A DNA stretch of 64,000 nt, from contig NZ_JASJAV010000001.1 of NCBI RefSeq assembly GCF_030066895.1, forward strand, positions 372,001 to 436,000. The letters run 5' to 3'. The stretch comes from Breoghania sp. Its GTDB lineage: Bacteria; Pseudomonadota; Alphaproteobacteria; Rhizobiales; Stappiaceae. The notes beneath the pieces are model-generated. The model did not search any database, was not told the origin of the DNA, and worked only from the letters and a program-made list of their open reading frames with translations. Numbering within the stretch: position 1 is the first letter of the stretch; each line of letters starts with the position of its first letter. Below, one piece after another: positions 10,298 to 20,374 of this stretch. A program made the position numbers and the translations under genes.

Positions 10298-10882
10298 TCA
10301 GTGGGACTGAGGGATATGGTTCGGCCCGTCCGGACGGATTTCGGCGACCATCAGACCCTTGGACCCTTCACCGAAACGAACCATGACGGTCTGTCTGGGG
10401 CGCAATTCCGCGATACCGAACCGGCGCAGGGTTTCCATGTGGATAAAGATGTCCGGCGTGCCATCGCCACGCGTCAGGAAGCCGTAGCCCTTGAGCCGGT
10501 TGAACCACTTCACCGTCGCCCGCTCGAAGCCGCCGGACGGCATCACCTGAACATGGGTGCGTGACGGAGGAAGCTGCGAGGGATGAACGGCCGTCGACTC
10601 GTCCATGGACAGGACGCGGAAGGCCTGCAGCCCCTTGGGCCGGCTCAACACTTCGCAAACGACACGTGCGCCTTCATATGCGGTCTGAAAACCGTCGCAC
10701 CGCAAGCAGGTCACATGCAGAAGGACGTCGTCGGCGCCATCGTCGGGAACAATGAATCCATACCCTTTGGCAACATCGAACCACTTGATAGACCCGGCGA
10801 CTTCAAGGACCTCGACTGAAGCACCATCGATTTCCGATCGGCCCTCAAATGGACGCAAGTCCGAAGCTAGCTTGGCCCCCAT
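10298..10882 (-). CDS. Two-domain cold-shock protein
   Basis: 194-residue cytosolic nucleic-acid-binding protein with two cold-shock domains. Domain 1, residues about 30-95, has RNP1-like [17 protein letters not shown] and RNP2-like DVLLHV. Domain 2, about 120-185, has [17 protein letters not shown] and DIFIHM. The linker is proline- and serine-rich. This tandem CspA-type architecture of about 190-200 residues is typical of alphaproteobacteria. Start: ATG at 10880-10882 with GGAG eight to nine bases upstream. An in-frame upstream ATG at 10955 would add a hydrophobic leader and is unlikely. Role by family: single-stranded RNA/DNA chaperone in stationary or cold conditions. Intact. Confidence 0.87.
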   Translation of the reverse strand: MGAKLASDLRPFEGRSEIDGASVEVLEVAGSIKWFDVAKGYGFIVPDDGADDVLLHVTCLRCDGFQTAYEGARVVCEVLSRPKGLQAFRVLSMDESTAVHPSQLPPSRTHVQVMPSGGFERATVKWFNRLKGYGFLTRGDGTPDIFIHMETLRRFGIAELRPRQTVMVRFGEGSKGLMVAEIRPDGPNHIPQSH

Positions 10883-11022
10883 TTGGTCTCCGCCTCGTAT
10901 CCAAACAGCAATCAACAGGTAGATCGGCACACCGACTCCTACCGCAAAGTATAGCATTCAAGATCCGAACCGCCAGCGCTAATCGTGAAAAAAAGCAAAT
11001 TTCTGAGAGTTTAACCCGGAAA

Positions 11023-11782
11023 TTACGCAATATCCCCGAGAAAATCCCCGATACTGCCTCGCAAAACAAGTTCCGCAGCGTCGTCAAGGGGTGTTGGATC
11101 TCGGTTAATTATAACTAGATGTGCGCCCTGCCGCTCCGCAACCAACGGTAGGGAAGCGGCTGGCTGGACGGCCAAACGACGACCCCACGACGATAAACAG
11201 ATCGCAGGATTCGGAAAACTCCAGCGCCCCTTCCATCGCCTCGACCGGCATGGCCTGACCGAAATTGATCACCGCCGACTTCACCAGATCGCCGCACGAG
11301 TCGCAGCGCGGAGACGAACCGGATCGATCGATGATGGCGCGAACCTCGTCCAGTTCATGCCGGCTGCCGCAGTTGAGACACGCACCGTACGTTGCATTCC
11401 CGTGCAGTTCGATCACCATTTCAGGAGCGCATCCGGCACGCTGGTGCAATCCGTCGATATTCTGCGTGATGACGGCAGCAACCTTGCCACGCCCGGCAAG
11501 CGCAGCGACGGTGCGGTGGCCTGAATTCGGCTTGGCGGCGGTGAACTGCTCGTTCATTTCGAAACGTCGGCGCCAATCCTCTAGCCGCGTTGCCTCGTCA
11601 GCTACGAATTCATCGAATTCGATGGGATCCATACGCGACCAGATTTCTCCGGGACTGCGAAAATCGGGGATGCCGGATTCGGTCGACATTCCAGCGCCGG
11701 TAAAGAAAACACACTGCCGGCTTTGCTCGATGAGCCCGGATAAAGTCTGTCGACCGCCATTGATGTCGGAGACAAAGGGCAT
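11023..11782 (-). pseudogene. cobB: Sirtuin (NAD-dependent protein deacylase), one-base frameshift
   Basis: Removes acetyl or acyl groups from lysines using NAD+. The first part carries GAGMSTESGIPDFRS, TQNIDGLHQRAG, the catalytic His in ELHGN, and four zinc cysteines (CLNC and CDSC). Near 11172 an extra T in a TTT run shifts the frame. In the corrected frame the remaining residues are perfectly family-like (SSLAVQPAASLPLVAERQGA, LVIINRDPTPLDD, ending GDFLGDIA-stop at 11023-11025). One lesion with otherwise conserved sequence means either a very recent mutation or an assembly error at a homopolymer. Start is the ATG at 11780-11782. Confidence 0.82.
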
Positions 11783-11894
11783 ATCTTGCGTTTCGAATTT
11801 CCATATCCTGGGTCTGGACGGGGCATCATGTAACGACCGGGTCCGATAGACCAGTCATCCGCCCGAATCCTCCTTCAAATCAAAAGATGATGCC

Positions 11895-12335
11895 ATGCGA
11901 TATCTTCACACAATGGTCCGGATTTCCGACATTGATGCGGCACTCGATTTCTATTGCAACAAGTTCGGCATGACCGAAGTCCGCCGCACGGAAAGTGAAA
12001 AAGGCCGGTTCACGCTGATCTTTCTCGCCGCCCCCGACGACGAGGCGATGGGCAAGGAAAAAGCCGCACCGCTTCTGGAACTCGCCTACAACTGGGATCC
12101 GGAGACCTATACGGACGGGCGCAATTTCGGTCATCTCGCCTATGAGGTGGACAATATCTACGAGACCTGCGAGCGGCTGCGCAGCCAGGGTGTGACCATC
12201 AACCGCCCGCCGCGCGACGGCCGCATGGCCTTCATCCGTTCCCCCGACACCATCTCCATCGAGTTGCTGCGGAAGAGCGATGCCCTGCCCCCGCAGGAGC
12301 CCTGGGCCTCCATGGCCAACACGGGCGAGTGGTAG
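11895..12335 (+). CDS. gloA: Lactoylglutathione lyase (glyoxalase I)
   Basis: Isomerises the hemithioacetal of methylglyoxal and glutathione to S-lactoylglutathione. 146 residues. Metal ligands of the VOC fold are visible: His in [10 protein letters not shown], Glu in LLELAYNWD, His in FGHLAYEV, Glu in [13 protein letters not shown]-type region reads [11 protein letters not shown]. Full length, uninterrupted, start ATG at 11895, stop TAG. It is transcribed divergently from cobB. Detoxification appears retained. Confidence 0.93.
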   Translation: MRYLHTMVRISDIDAALDFYCNKFGMTEVRRTESEKGRFTLIFLAAPDDEAMGKEKAAPLLELAYNWDPETYTDGRNFGHLAYEVDNIYETCERLRSQGVTINRPPRDGRMAFIRSPDTISIELLRKSDALPPQEPWASMANTGEW

Positions 12336-12502
12336 GCACTCCCCGCTCTCAGGGAATCACAGACGTCCCCTGTTTGAAAAATCGACGCTCCGGGAACCAT
12401 TTCCCGGGTGCGTCGGACCGGTGACGATGGGGCATTGGGCTGCTTTGCCGCCGATACGTCACTTCTCTTTTGAAAACATCATGGGGATTATTCCACAGCC
12501 TC

Positions 12503-12531
12503 TTGAGGCGGCCGGCAAACGCCACTATAAG
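12503..12531 (+). promoter_or_regulatory. Sigma-70-type promoter for tRNA-Glu
   Basis: A TTGAGG -35 box (12503-12508) and a TATAAG -10 box (12526-12531) are separated by exactly 17 bases. The predicted start site near 12538 leaves about 45 bases of leader before the tRNA. Confidence 0.6.
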
Positions 12532-12583
12532 CCGACCCACAAGCCGCTCCCATGAACCGCTCGGTCGAGGGGGGCAGCCGTGT

Positions 12584-12655
12584 GCGCCCATCGTCTAGCG
12601 GTTAGGACGCCGCCCTTTCACGGCGGAAACAGGGGTTCGATTCCCCTTGGGCGTA
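12584..12655 (+). tRNA. tRNA-Glu (anticodon TTC)
   Basis: A cloverleaf can be drawn: acceptor GCGCCCA with TGGGCGT, D arm containing GTCTAGCGGTTAGGAC, anticodon stem CCGCC/GGCGG with loop CTTTCAC giving anticodon TTC at 12617-12619, and T arm GGGG-TTCGATT-CCCC. Discriminator is A and CCA is not encoded. The terminal G1-T72 wobble resembles other alphaproteobacterial tRNA-Glu genes and is not treated as damage. It is the charged form of this tRNA's mischarged cousin tRNA-Gln that GatCAB, also in this window, would serve. Confidence 0.95.
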
Positions 12656-12856
12656 CCGCCCTTCTTCCCCCTTTCAATTTTCATATGAATTGATGCTCGT
12701 CGCGACCTCCGCACGTTCATGTCGATGCGCGTTTCTAAGCCGCGCTCGCGAAATCCGGCATCAACAAAAAACGCGCCCTGCGGCCTGAAGGCTCACAAGA
12801 CGCGTTTTGCAATCTCATTGGTTCGATTTAGACGCTGCGCGGCTCGTCAGACGCAG

Positions 12857-13755
12857 TCAATTGGCCTCACACCCGGCCTTGCCGTGCGGATATCCATCGA
12901 CAAGCTCTCCGGGCAGATTCAGACCGCGCAAGCGATTGAGCGCTTCCGCCGGTTCGATCTTGCCGTCCAGTAACGCGCGATAGACATCGCCCGCGGCAAC
13001 CATGTCCACGGTATGCGGCGACAGGCGCAGACGGCTCAAACCGGCGCCCTTCGCCTCCTGAGCGGTCGGACAGAACGCCTGCACGCCGTACGAGAGCGTC
13101 TGGATGCCGTTTGCCGCCAGGAATGGCTGACCGTCGAGCGTATACACTTCTAGGCCATCCGGACCCTGCTCGCAGATGAAACGGCACGAATCCTTGTGCA
13201 GACCATGAAGACGCGCGTGATAGCAGCGGCTCGACAATGCCAGCGGCAGGCGACCGAAGGCAAAGGCCTCGAACTCGATATCGGGACAGTTCTGCGCCAT
13301 CGTCGTGAGCGAGGCGAGCGGCAGCTCCACGGGAACACAGATCGTGCGAGCCCCACGCGCCGCCATCAGGCGAACCGTGCCCTCATTGTAGACGTTGACG
13401 AAGGGACGGCCGTTGCACTTTGACAACGCGATCACGTCGTTGATCTCAACACCAGTTGCTCCACGCCGCAAACGCCGGTCACGGACTTGCGCTCGCGCAC
13501 GGTGAACGGCAGGGCCAATGCGGAGACGACGACTTCCTTGCCCGCCTCTTCCAGCATCGCGATCACGTCCGGCCAGACCGGATCGTTGAACGGCATGTGC
13601 TTTTCGCAAACGACTTCGCCGACATGCACGCGGTCATAGACCGAGCTTGCCGCGATCGAAGCGTAGAAGTCGTGCAACCGGTCCGCGCTCCAGTTGAAGA
13701 GCATAGGCCCAAGCGTCAGGCCGACACGGCCTTCAGTACGATCCATGTCGGTCAT
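12857..13755 (-). pseudogene. ubiV: UbiV, U32-family O2-independent ubiquinone hydroxylase subunit, frameshifted
   Basis: UbiU-UbiV form a 4Fe-4S heterodimer that hydroxylates the ubiquinone ring without oxygen. The N-terminal part (GRVGLTLGPMLFNW, HVGEVVCEKHMPF) and the C-terminal part (GVEINDVIALSK, GRPFVNVYNEGTVRLMAARGA, the cluster cysteines SSRCYHAR and DSCRFIC) lie in different frames. One missing base near 13455-13465 causes the shift. All four candidate cluster cysteines survive. The likely start ATG at 13753-13755 overlaps the ubiU stop as ATGA. Single lesion, so recent loss or an indel error. Confidence 0.82.
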
Positions 13756-14740
13756 CTCCACTGTTTGCGGTAGGCGCCGGAAGTCTGGCGTCCGCCTTCG
13801 ACCAGATCGGCCAGAAGCCGTTCCGCCTCAACCGGGTCCCTGCCCGCTTCCAACGCATCGACAACGGCACGGAAGGTGCGTACCACCTCCGCGACATAGC
13901 CCTTGCCGCGCTGGCGTCCCTCGATCTTGAAAGCCGTCACCCCGGCATCAGCCAACCGGCCGAGCAGACCGGCAGCATTCAGGCTGACCGGATCCTCAAA
14001 CAGGTGACTGGACTTGCCCCGGCCACTAAGCACCCCTTACACAGCGTGGGATACCCAGCGGCCTGGTCGCGGCCGAAGCGATCGATCGTGAAGCCCGCAA
14101 GCTTCACGGCGATGCTGTCCTCTTCCTCGAAATATTTAACATACTCATTAGAGGAGTAGACGTCGGACAGGTTCGGAGAGCGACCGGTCGCATAGGACGA
14201 CAGCGAGCAACGCCCTTCGGTCATCAGGCACAGCCCGCCGAAGACGAAGACCTCGGTCTCAACGTTGATCTCGGCATTGAGCTTGGCGATCTCTTCCACC
14301 GAGAGCACGCGCGGCAGCACCACGTGCTTGATGCCGAAGGTCTCGGCGTAAAAGCCGATGGCTTCCGGCGTATTGGCGGCTGCCTGCATCGACAGGTGCA
14401 ATCTCAGGTTCGGATGATGCGTGACGGCATAATCGAGCACCGCCATATCTGAGATGATCACCGCATCCACCCCGGCCTCTTCCGCCGCAGCCAGCGCCCG
14501 GCGCCAGAGATCGAACATCCGGGCCTTGGGGAAGGTATTGATCGTCGTCAGAACCTTGGAGCCATGCTCATCGGCGTAGGCCACGCCTTTGATCATCTCC
14601 TTGGGCGAAAAATTCAGGCCCGGAAAGTTGCGCGCGTTGGTCTCGTCGGCAAAGCCGCAATAGACCGAGTGCGCTCCGGCATCGACGGCCGACCGCAAGG
14701 CGGACGGCGTACCGGCGGAGCATACGAGTTCTAGTGCCAT
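13752..14740 (-). pseudogene. ubiU: UbiU, U32-family O2-independent ubiquinone hydroxylase subunit, frameshifted
   Basis: Partner of UbiV. Residues 1-236 run to AAGYPTLCKG. A one-base loss near 14027 then shifts the frame, and the continuation (LSGRGKSSHLFEDPVSLNAAGLL, AFKIEGRQRGKGYV) is in another frame. Independently, of the four cysteines expected to bind the 4Fe-4S cluster (E. coli C169, C176, C193, C232), positions 171, 178 and 234 are Cys but 195 is Tyr (TAC at 14156-14158). So two unrelated losses affect this gene. Its start ATG at 14738-14740 lies beside an 18-bp tandem duplication. Confidence 0.85.
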
Positions 14741-14770
14741 TCAGAATGCTCCTGCCATTCAGAATGCTTC
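14735..14770 (+). repeat. 18-bp tandem duplication at the ubiT/ubiU junction
   Basis: TGCCATTCAGAATGCTCC (14735-14752) is followed directly by TGCCATTCAGAATGCTTC, 17 of 18 identical. The unit spans the ubiT stop and ubiU start context, so the operon now contains an extra start-stop mini-frame (MAGAF) between the genes. It resembles a replication-slippage product. Confidence 0.8.
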
Positions 14771-15304
14771 GGCGGGTTCGGCAGTCCCGTCCTTGGGTTC
14801 ACCCATGCGTTGCAGGGCCTCCAGAGCGCGAAGAACGGCCATGTCGGCGATCTCGCCGGGACGGCCGCTGACGCCGAGCAGATTGGAAGGACGCAGTTCC
14901 ACTTCCTCGATGGCGTTGCGCAGAGCCAGCAGAGCATCCGTGCGCCCGCTCACCGAAATCACCCGGTTGAAGAACAGCGCATCACCGTCGAGCGTGCCGT
15001 CGAGCAAACCCAGAAGACCAAGCAACGGACCTTCGATATGGACATCGCCGCACGTTTCGGGGCGAACCAGGCTCACTTTCCCCTGCCAGCGATGGGGAAC
15101 GACGAAAAAGGCAAAATCGGGATCCGTGGGACGAACCACGAAAACGCAACGGGAATGGTCCCCGAGGCGTTCGAACAGTTCCGGCCGACGTTCTGCAAGG
15201 TCGTGCAGAGTCCGCGTCAGAATCATTTCCAACGGCCACGAGAGGAGAGCTGCTGCAAGCCAACGGGCGGGATGCGGCAGCTCCGGCATTCTTTGTTCGA
15301 GCAT
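14759..15304 (-). CDS. ubiT: UbiT, SCP2-domain accessory factor for anaerobic ubiquinone synthesis
   Basis: 181-residue SCP2-type lipid-binding protein required for O2-independent ubiquinone synthesis in the UbiTUV system. It has the subfamily N-terminus (PELPHPARWLAAALLSWPLEMILTR) and the SCP2 segment LFFNRVISVSGRTDALLALRNAIEEVEL. No interruption, start ATG at 15302-15304, stop TGA. It heads the operon ubiT-ubiU-ubiV. Both downstream catalytic genes are broken, so this intact gene probably has no functional partner, unless copies exist elsewhere. Confidence 0.85.
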   Translation of the reverse strand: MLEQRMPELPHPARWLAAALLSWPLEMILTRTLHDLAERRPELFERLGDHSRCVFVVRPTDPDFAFFVVPHRWQGKVSLVRPETCGDVHIEGPLLGLLGLLDGTLDGDALFFNRVISVSGRTDALLALRNAIEEVELRPSNLLGVSGRPGEIADMAVLRALEALQRMGEPKDGTAEPAEAF

Positions 15305-15455
15305 GTGACTCTCCTCATCGCCCTTGCGATAAAGCCCGAACGGGGCGGGTGTAAATGCGCCATCGCAAGGAGAATTTAAATCCGATAAGGCAGTCTGCGC
15401 TCAAATCGGAACCCCATTGAATGTATCGACGTAATCTCCCCCTTTCCCCTAAATC

Positions 15456-16907
15456 CGTAGTTTTCTCGATCGCCTCTCCACAAAGGGCGAGGTAACGACG
15501 ATCGACGCACCGATCGACATGGCGCTCGAAGCCACCGAGTTTCACCGCCGGGTGATCGCCTCCGGTGACCCCGTCCTCCGCTTCAATCAACCGCAGATTT
15601 CCGGCCGCCCTTCGACAATTCCCGCGATTGCAAACCTGTTCGGAACGCGCGCCCGCGTCGCCGCGGGCATGGGAACCGATGAGGCAAGGACTTACCGCAC
15701 TCGGCGAGATGATGGCCTGGATGCGCTCGCCGCCGCCGGCCTCTCTCAGCGAAGCGCGCGCGCTCTGACCCTCCGCCCGTGCCGGGCTCAAATCTCGCCC
15801 CCGCGTGGTGCGCGACACGGTGCCGCATACCGACTTATCCCCTGATTTAAGCCTCCTCCCGATCCAGACATGCTGGCCGGGCGATGCCGATCCGCTCATC
15901 ACATGGGCGATCGTGGTGACCCGTCCGCCAGGGCCCGACGACCCGGCGAAATACAATCTCGGCATCTACCGGATGCAGGTGCTGGACGAACGCCGCGCGG
16001 TCATACGTTGGCCCTCCATGCGCGGCGGTGCAGGTCATCACGCGTAGTGGGCCAAGACGGGCAAGGACACGCCTGCAGCGATCGTCATCGGCGCGCGGCG
16101 CCGGCCACGATCTTGGCCTCGGTCATGCCCGCACCCGAAAGCATCAGCGAACTGGCTCTTGCCGGAATTCTCGGCGGCCAGCGCGCGCAGATCACGAAAT
16201 GCAAGATCATTCCGCTGCATGTGCCGGCGGAAGCCAAGATCGTTCTGGAAGGAACCGTCTCTCACACCGAGAGCACACTGGAAGGCCCGTTCGGCGACCA
16301 TACCGGCTACTACAATGTGCCGGAGACCTATCCTGTCTTTACCGCCAAGCACATGCGGCTGCGCGAGAATGCGTCCTACCTGACGACCTTCACGGGACGT
16401 GCGCCGGACGAGCCCTCGGTGATGGGCGACACGATGGCCGACATCTTCCTGCCGCTGCTGAAACAGCAGATCCCGGAGATCAGGGATCTCTGGCTGCCGC
16501 CGGAAGCGTGTTCCTACCGCATCGCGGTACTGGCCATCGACAAGCGCTATCCCGGTCAGACGCGACGGGTGATGATGGGACTTTGGTCACTGCTGCCGCA
16601 ATTCACCATGACGAAGCTTCTCATCGTCGTGGACGAGGACATCGACATCCGTTCGTGGGACGACGTAATGTGGGCGGTGGCGACCCGGATGGATCCTTCC
16701 CGTGATCTCATGACCATCGATCGCACCCTGATCGACCATCTCGACTTCGCTTCCGTGCTTGAGGGCCTGGGCGGAAAGCTCGGCATCGACGCAACGAAGA
16801 AGATCGGCAGCGAGACGGACCGCGAGTGGGGCGAATTGCTGACGATGGACAAGGATGTCGCCAAGCGCGTGGAAGAGCGTTGGGCGGAATTGTTCACGGA
16901 GAAGTAG
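15456..16907 (+). pseudogene. ubiD: UbiD-family decarboxylase, heavily degraded
   Basis: Homologous to prenylated-FMN-dependent 4-hydroxy-3-polyprenylbenzoate decarboxylase. Recognisable pieces in three frames: [80 protein letters not shown], then the well-kept C-terminal half GPFGDHTGYYN, IRDLWLPPEACSYR, DKRYPGQTRRVMMGLWSLLP. Lesions: frameshift near 15685, TGA at 15766, a further shift near 15830, TAG at 16045-16047, and a frameshift near 16105. No convincing start codon remains. It lies divergent from ubiTUV, so ubiquinone genes were clustered. Clear pseudogene ending at 16907. Confidence 0.88.
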
Positions 16908-16966
16908 CTCTCGGAGGAGATATGAGGCGGGCGGCAAGGATGCCGCCGCCCGCCTCAATGCGTGTT

Positions 16967-18898
16967 TCAGTCGCGCGGCCAGGTCTTCGCGACCATGGTC
17001 AGCACGTCGTATTGCGCAACGACCTCGCCGCCGTCGCGGGTCACCGTGCAATCCCAGCGCACTTCGCCGTAATCCTCACTCTCGCGTTCGACGATCTGCT
17101 TGCAGGTCAATTGCACCTGCAGCGCATTGCCCGCATAGACCGGCGTCATGAAGCACAGATTGTCGACGCCGTAATTTGCGAGAACCGGCCCCTCGTTCGG
17201 CTCCACGAACAGACCGGCGGCAAACGAGACAATCAGATAGCCATGCGCGACGCACCCCTCGAAGAAGGGATTGCGGGCGGCGGCGGCCTCGTCCATGTGG
17301 ACATAGAACGTGTCGCCGGTGAACTTGGCGAAATGCTCGATATCCTCCAGCGCGACAACGCGGCTGTCGGTGACGATCGTGTCGCCGATTTCCAGCTTGG
17401 CCAGCGACTTGCGGAAGGGATGAGGACCGTCCGTGTTGCGCGCAGCCCCCGGCATCCATTTTCCCGCAACCGCCGTGATAAGGTCCCGCATTCCCTGCAA
17501 GGCGGTCCGCTGCATGAAATGGAAGACGGAGCGGATACCGCCTAGTTCCTCGCCACCGCCAGCGCGACCCGGGCCGCCATGGACGAGTTGCGGCAAGGGA
17601 GAGCCGTGACCGGTCTAGTTTTTGGCCGAAGCCCGGTTGCCGAACATGACCCGACCGTGCAACCGCGCGATGCCAAGGCCGAGCGCACGTGCATTCTCGG
17701 CATCATCGGTGAAGATCGAGGCCACGAGAGGCCCCGCGCCGCGATTGGCAATGGTGACGGCATCTTCCAGACGCGAATACGGCATCAACGTGCAGACCGG
17801 ACCGAAGGCCTCGATCTCATGCGGCGTGGAGGCATTGAGCGGGTCTTTGCACACCAACACGCAAGGCGCCATGAAAGCGCCGCCGGAAACCGGTTCGACT
17901 TCCGGGTCCACGCTCACCAGATCGGCTTCCGCGGCAAGGGGACGAACGGCACCGCGGACGTCTTCAAGCTGCGCGAGCGAGGCAAGCGGCCCCATCCGCG
18001 TATCATTCTCGGCCGGATCACCGATCCACGTCTTCTCGATGCGCGCGCGAAGCGCCTCGATCACCGCGTCCAGATGTTCGGCCGGAACGATGGCGCGGCG
18101 GATGGCGGTGCATTTCTGACCCGCCTTCGCCGTCATCTCGCGATGGACTTCCTTGATGTAGAGATCGAACTCTTCCGTCCCCGGCCCCGCGTCGGGCGCC
18201 AGGATGGAAGCATTCAGGCTATCGGCTTCGGCTGTGAAGCGAACGGAATTCTTCACGATCGCAGGCGTCTGGCTGAGCATCTCCGCTGTCTTGGCCAACC
18301 CGGTGAAGGTCACCACGTCCTGACAGGTTACGTGATCGAGAAGATCTCCAGTGGACCCGCAGATAAGCTGTAGCACGCCATCGGGCAGGATGCCCATTTC
18401 CAGAATGCGATGCACGACCAGTTCGGTCAGATAGGTCGTCTGACTCGCCGGCTTGACGATGGCGGGCATCCCCGCAAGCCAAGTCGGCGCCAACTTCTCC
18501 AACATGCCACAGACGGGGAAGTTGAAGGCGTTGATGTGGATCGCGACGCCTTCCAGCGGCGTAAGCACACGCTGACCGATGAAGCTGCCGTCCTTGGACA
18601 GGATCTCCAGCTTGCAGTCGGGAATGACGTGGCCGTTCGGCAATTCGCGACGACCGAGCGAGGCATAGGACAGCAACGTGCCGATACCGCCCTCGATATC
18701 GACCCAGCTATCGCTGCACGTCGCGCCAGTGGCTGCGGAAAGCTCGTAGAACTCTTCCTTAAGTTCCAGTAGCTTCAGACCGATCGCTTTCATCATCAAT
18801 GCGCGCTGGCGAATGCGCATGGAACGCAAGGCGGAGGAACCCACCTGGCGGCCGTAGTCGAGTGCGGCCTTCATGTCGAGACCGGCGGTACCGAGCGT
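16967..18898 (-). pseudogene. paaZ: PaaZ, bifunctional oxepin-CoA hydrolase / semialdehyde dehydrogenase, broken
   Basis: Opens the oxepin ring and oxidises the aldehyde in phenylacetate degradation. The aldehyde-dehydrogenase part (ELSAATGATCSDSW, INAFNFPVCGMLEKLAP, catalytic Cys in AGQKCTAIRR) and the C-terminal MaoC-like hydratase ([41 protein letters not shown]) are in one frame, interrupted by a TAG at 17615-17617 between the domains where relatives read SAKxSTGHG. The first 30-40 residues are gone: a deletion at about 18898 joins it in frame to the ferredoxin domain of paaE. Substitutions at conserved sites (W to C in NFPVCG, S to L in FTGLAK) also indicate relaxed selection. Confidence 0.92.
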
Positions 18899-19884
18899 CG
18901 CGAAGTTCTGCGCCATTTCCACCTCGCCCGACTTCACCCGGGCCATGCAGGTGGAGCAGACGCTGTTGCAGCACGAATGCGGCGCGTCGATATCGTGCTC
19001 GCGCGCGGCTTCCAGGACGGACTGCCCCTTGCGCGGCATCTCGAAAGTGTGCGGATTGCCGTCGATGATGACGGTCGCCTTGACCATGTCACCGACCGCC
19101 CGGACCGCTTCCGCATCCGCAGCACGTTTGGCACGACCGGGCTGCGCGGCACCGAACAGTTCGAACTTAATCCGCTCCTTCGCCATGCCCGCTTCCTGCA
19201 GAGCGCCTCCGACACGCTCTCCATCATGCCCTACGGGCCGCAGATGAAGGCGAGATCGGCGTTTTCCGGCTGCACCCAGGAGCCGAACAGCGCCTTGCAC
19301 TTGTCCTTGTCGATGCGCCCGGAGAACAGCTCGATCTCCTGCGCCTCGCCAGAAAAGACGTGGATGACGTTGAGACGGTCGAGAAAGCGGTCCTTCAGAT
19401 CGGCCAGCTCGCGCCGGAACATGACCTGCGCCACCGAGCGGTTGACGTAGACCAGTGTGAACTCGGCCTTCACGTCCCCTTCCAGCACCGACTTGATGAT
19501 GGACAGGATCGGCGTGATGCCGAGGCCCGCGGCAAAGCCCAGATAGTGATGCGCCTTCGTGCCCGCCGGAATGCCGAAACGACCCTGCGGAGGCATCGCC
19601 TCAAGCGTGTCGCCGACGTGAAGTTCGGACTTGGCGAAGGTGGAAAAGGCACCACCGCCCACACGCTTGATGCCGACCTTCAGCACGCCTTCGCCGGGAC
19701 CGGCGCAGATGGAATAGCTGCGGCGCAGTTCCTTGCCGTCGAAATCCTTGCGAAAGGTCAGGTATTGGCCAGGCGTGAAGGCGAAGCGTTCGGCATCGTC
19801 TGCGCGCGGAGTCAGGGTGACAACGACCGCGTCACGAGTGTCGTGGGCGATGTCGGTGACGGTCAGGGAATAAAAGTCGCTCAT
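18899..19884 (-). pseudogene. paaE: PaaE, reductase subunit of phenylacetyl-CoA epoxidase, broken and fused to paaZ
   Basis: Supplies electrons from NAD(P)H to the PaaABC epoxidase. FAD/NAD part: FTPGQYLTFRKDF, RRSYSICAGPGEG, GGGAFSTFA, GFAAGLGITPILSIIKSVL, ending FICGP then TAG at 19231-19233 in place of the usual CGPxxMM residue. A frameshift near 19205 follows, then the plant-type 2Fe-2S ferredoxin domain (HSCCNSVCSTCMARVKSGEVEM) continues and is cut at the deletion junction near 18898, losing about 50 C-terminal residues including the last cluster cysteine. ATG at 19882-19884. Confidence 0.9.
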
Positions 19885-19885
19885 C

Positions 19886-20371
19886 TCAGATCGCCTTGAA
19901 ATAGTCGAAGGGCTCCATGCAGGAGCGGCAGCGGAACTACGCCTTGCAGGGCGTGGAACCTCGCGGTGAGATATTCTCGGTGTCCTCGGAGCCGCAATGC
20001 GGGCAGATCAAGGTCTGCGCCTTCAGCATTCCGGCACAGTTGGCAGCGGCCACGGCAGGCGGTGCGATACCGAAGGCGCGCAGCTTTCGCGCCCCTCTTC
20101 GCTGATCCAGTCGGTCGTCCAGGCAGGCGAAGGCTGCTGACGCACTTCCACCTTTTCCGCACCGCGCTTCAAAAGCTCGATCTCGATGTCGAGCGCGATG
20201 ATCGGAGTCGCTGGGCACCCCGAATTAGGTGGGCGTGACCGTCACCACCAGCTTGTCGTCGCCATAGGCAACGTCGCGGATGATGCCGAGATCGGCCAGC
20301 GAGATGACCGGGATTTCAGGATCCGGGATCTCGCCGAGCCAGTTCCACACGGTGTCGACGGTGGCGTGCAT
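19886..20371 (-). pseudogene. paaD: PaaD, Fe-S maturation factor for phenylacetyl-CoA epoxidase, broken
   Basis: DUF59/MIP18-type assembly protein. N-terminus MHATVDTVWNWLGEIPDPEIP and SLADLGIIRDVAYGDD is good. TAA at 20225-20227 replaces Tyr in the conserved TPTYSGCPA. A frameshift follows at once (correct frame: IIALDIEIELLKRGAEKVEV, SPAWTTDWISEEGRE), another near 20097, then RKLRAFGIAPP and the zinc-type CPHCGSEDTENISPRGSTPCKA followed by TAG at 19937-19939 (usually Trp, Leu or Tyr) and FRCRSCMEPFDYFKAI. Four lesions. Stop TGA at 19886-19888 just before the paaE ATG. Confidence 0.9.
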
Positions 20372-20374
20372 GGC

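Noticed and set aside
12584..12655. tRNA-Glu with damaged acceptor pair (G1-T72)
   Set aside because: The G-T wobble and A discriminator resemble other alphaproteobacterial tRNA-Glu genes, so no damage is claimed.
15305..15440. FNR/ANR box upstream of ubiT
   Set aside because: The best candidate (TTGAATGTATCGA near 15417) has the wrong spacing and poor second half-site against TTGAT-N4-ATCAA.
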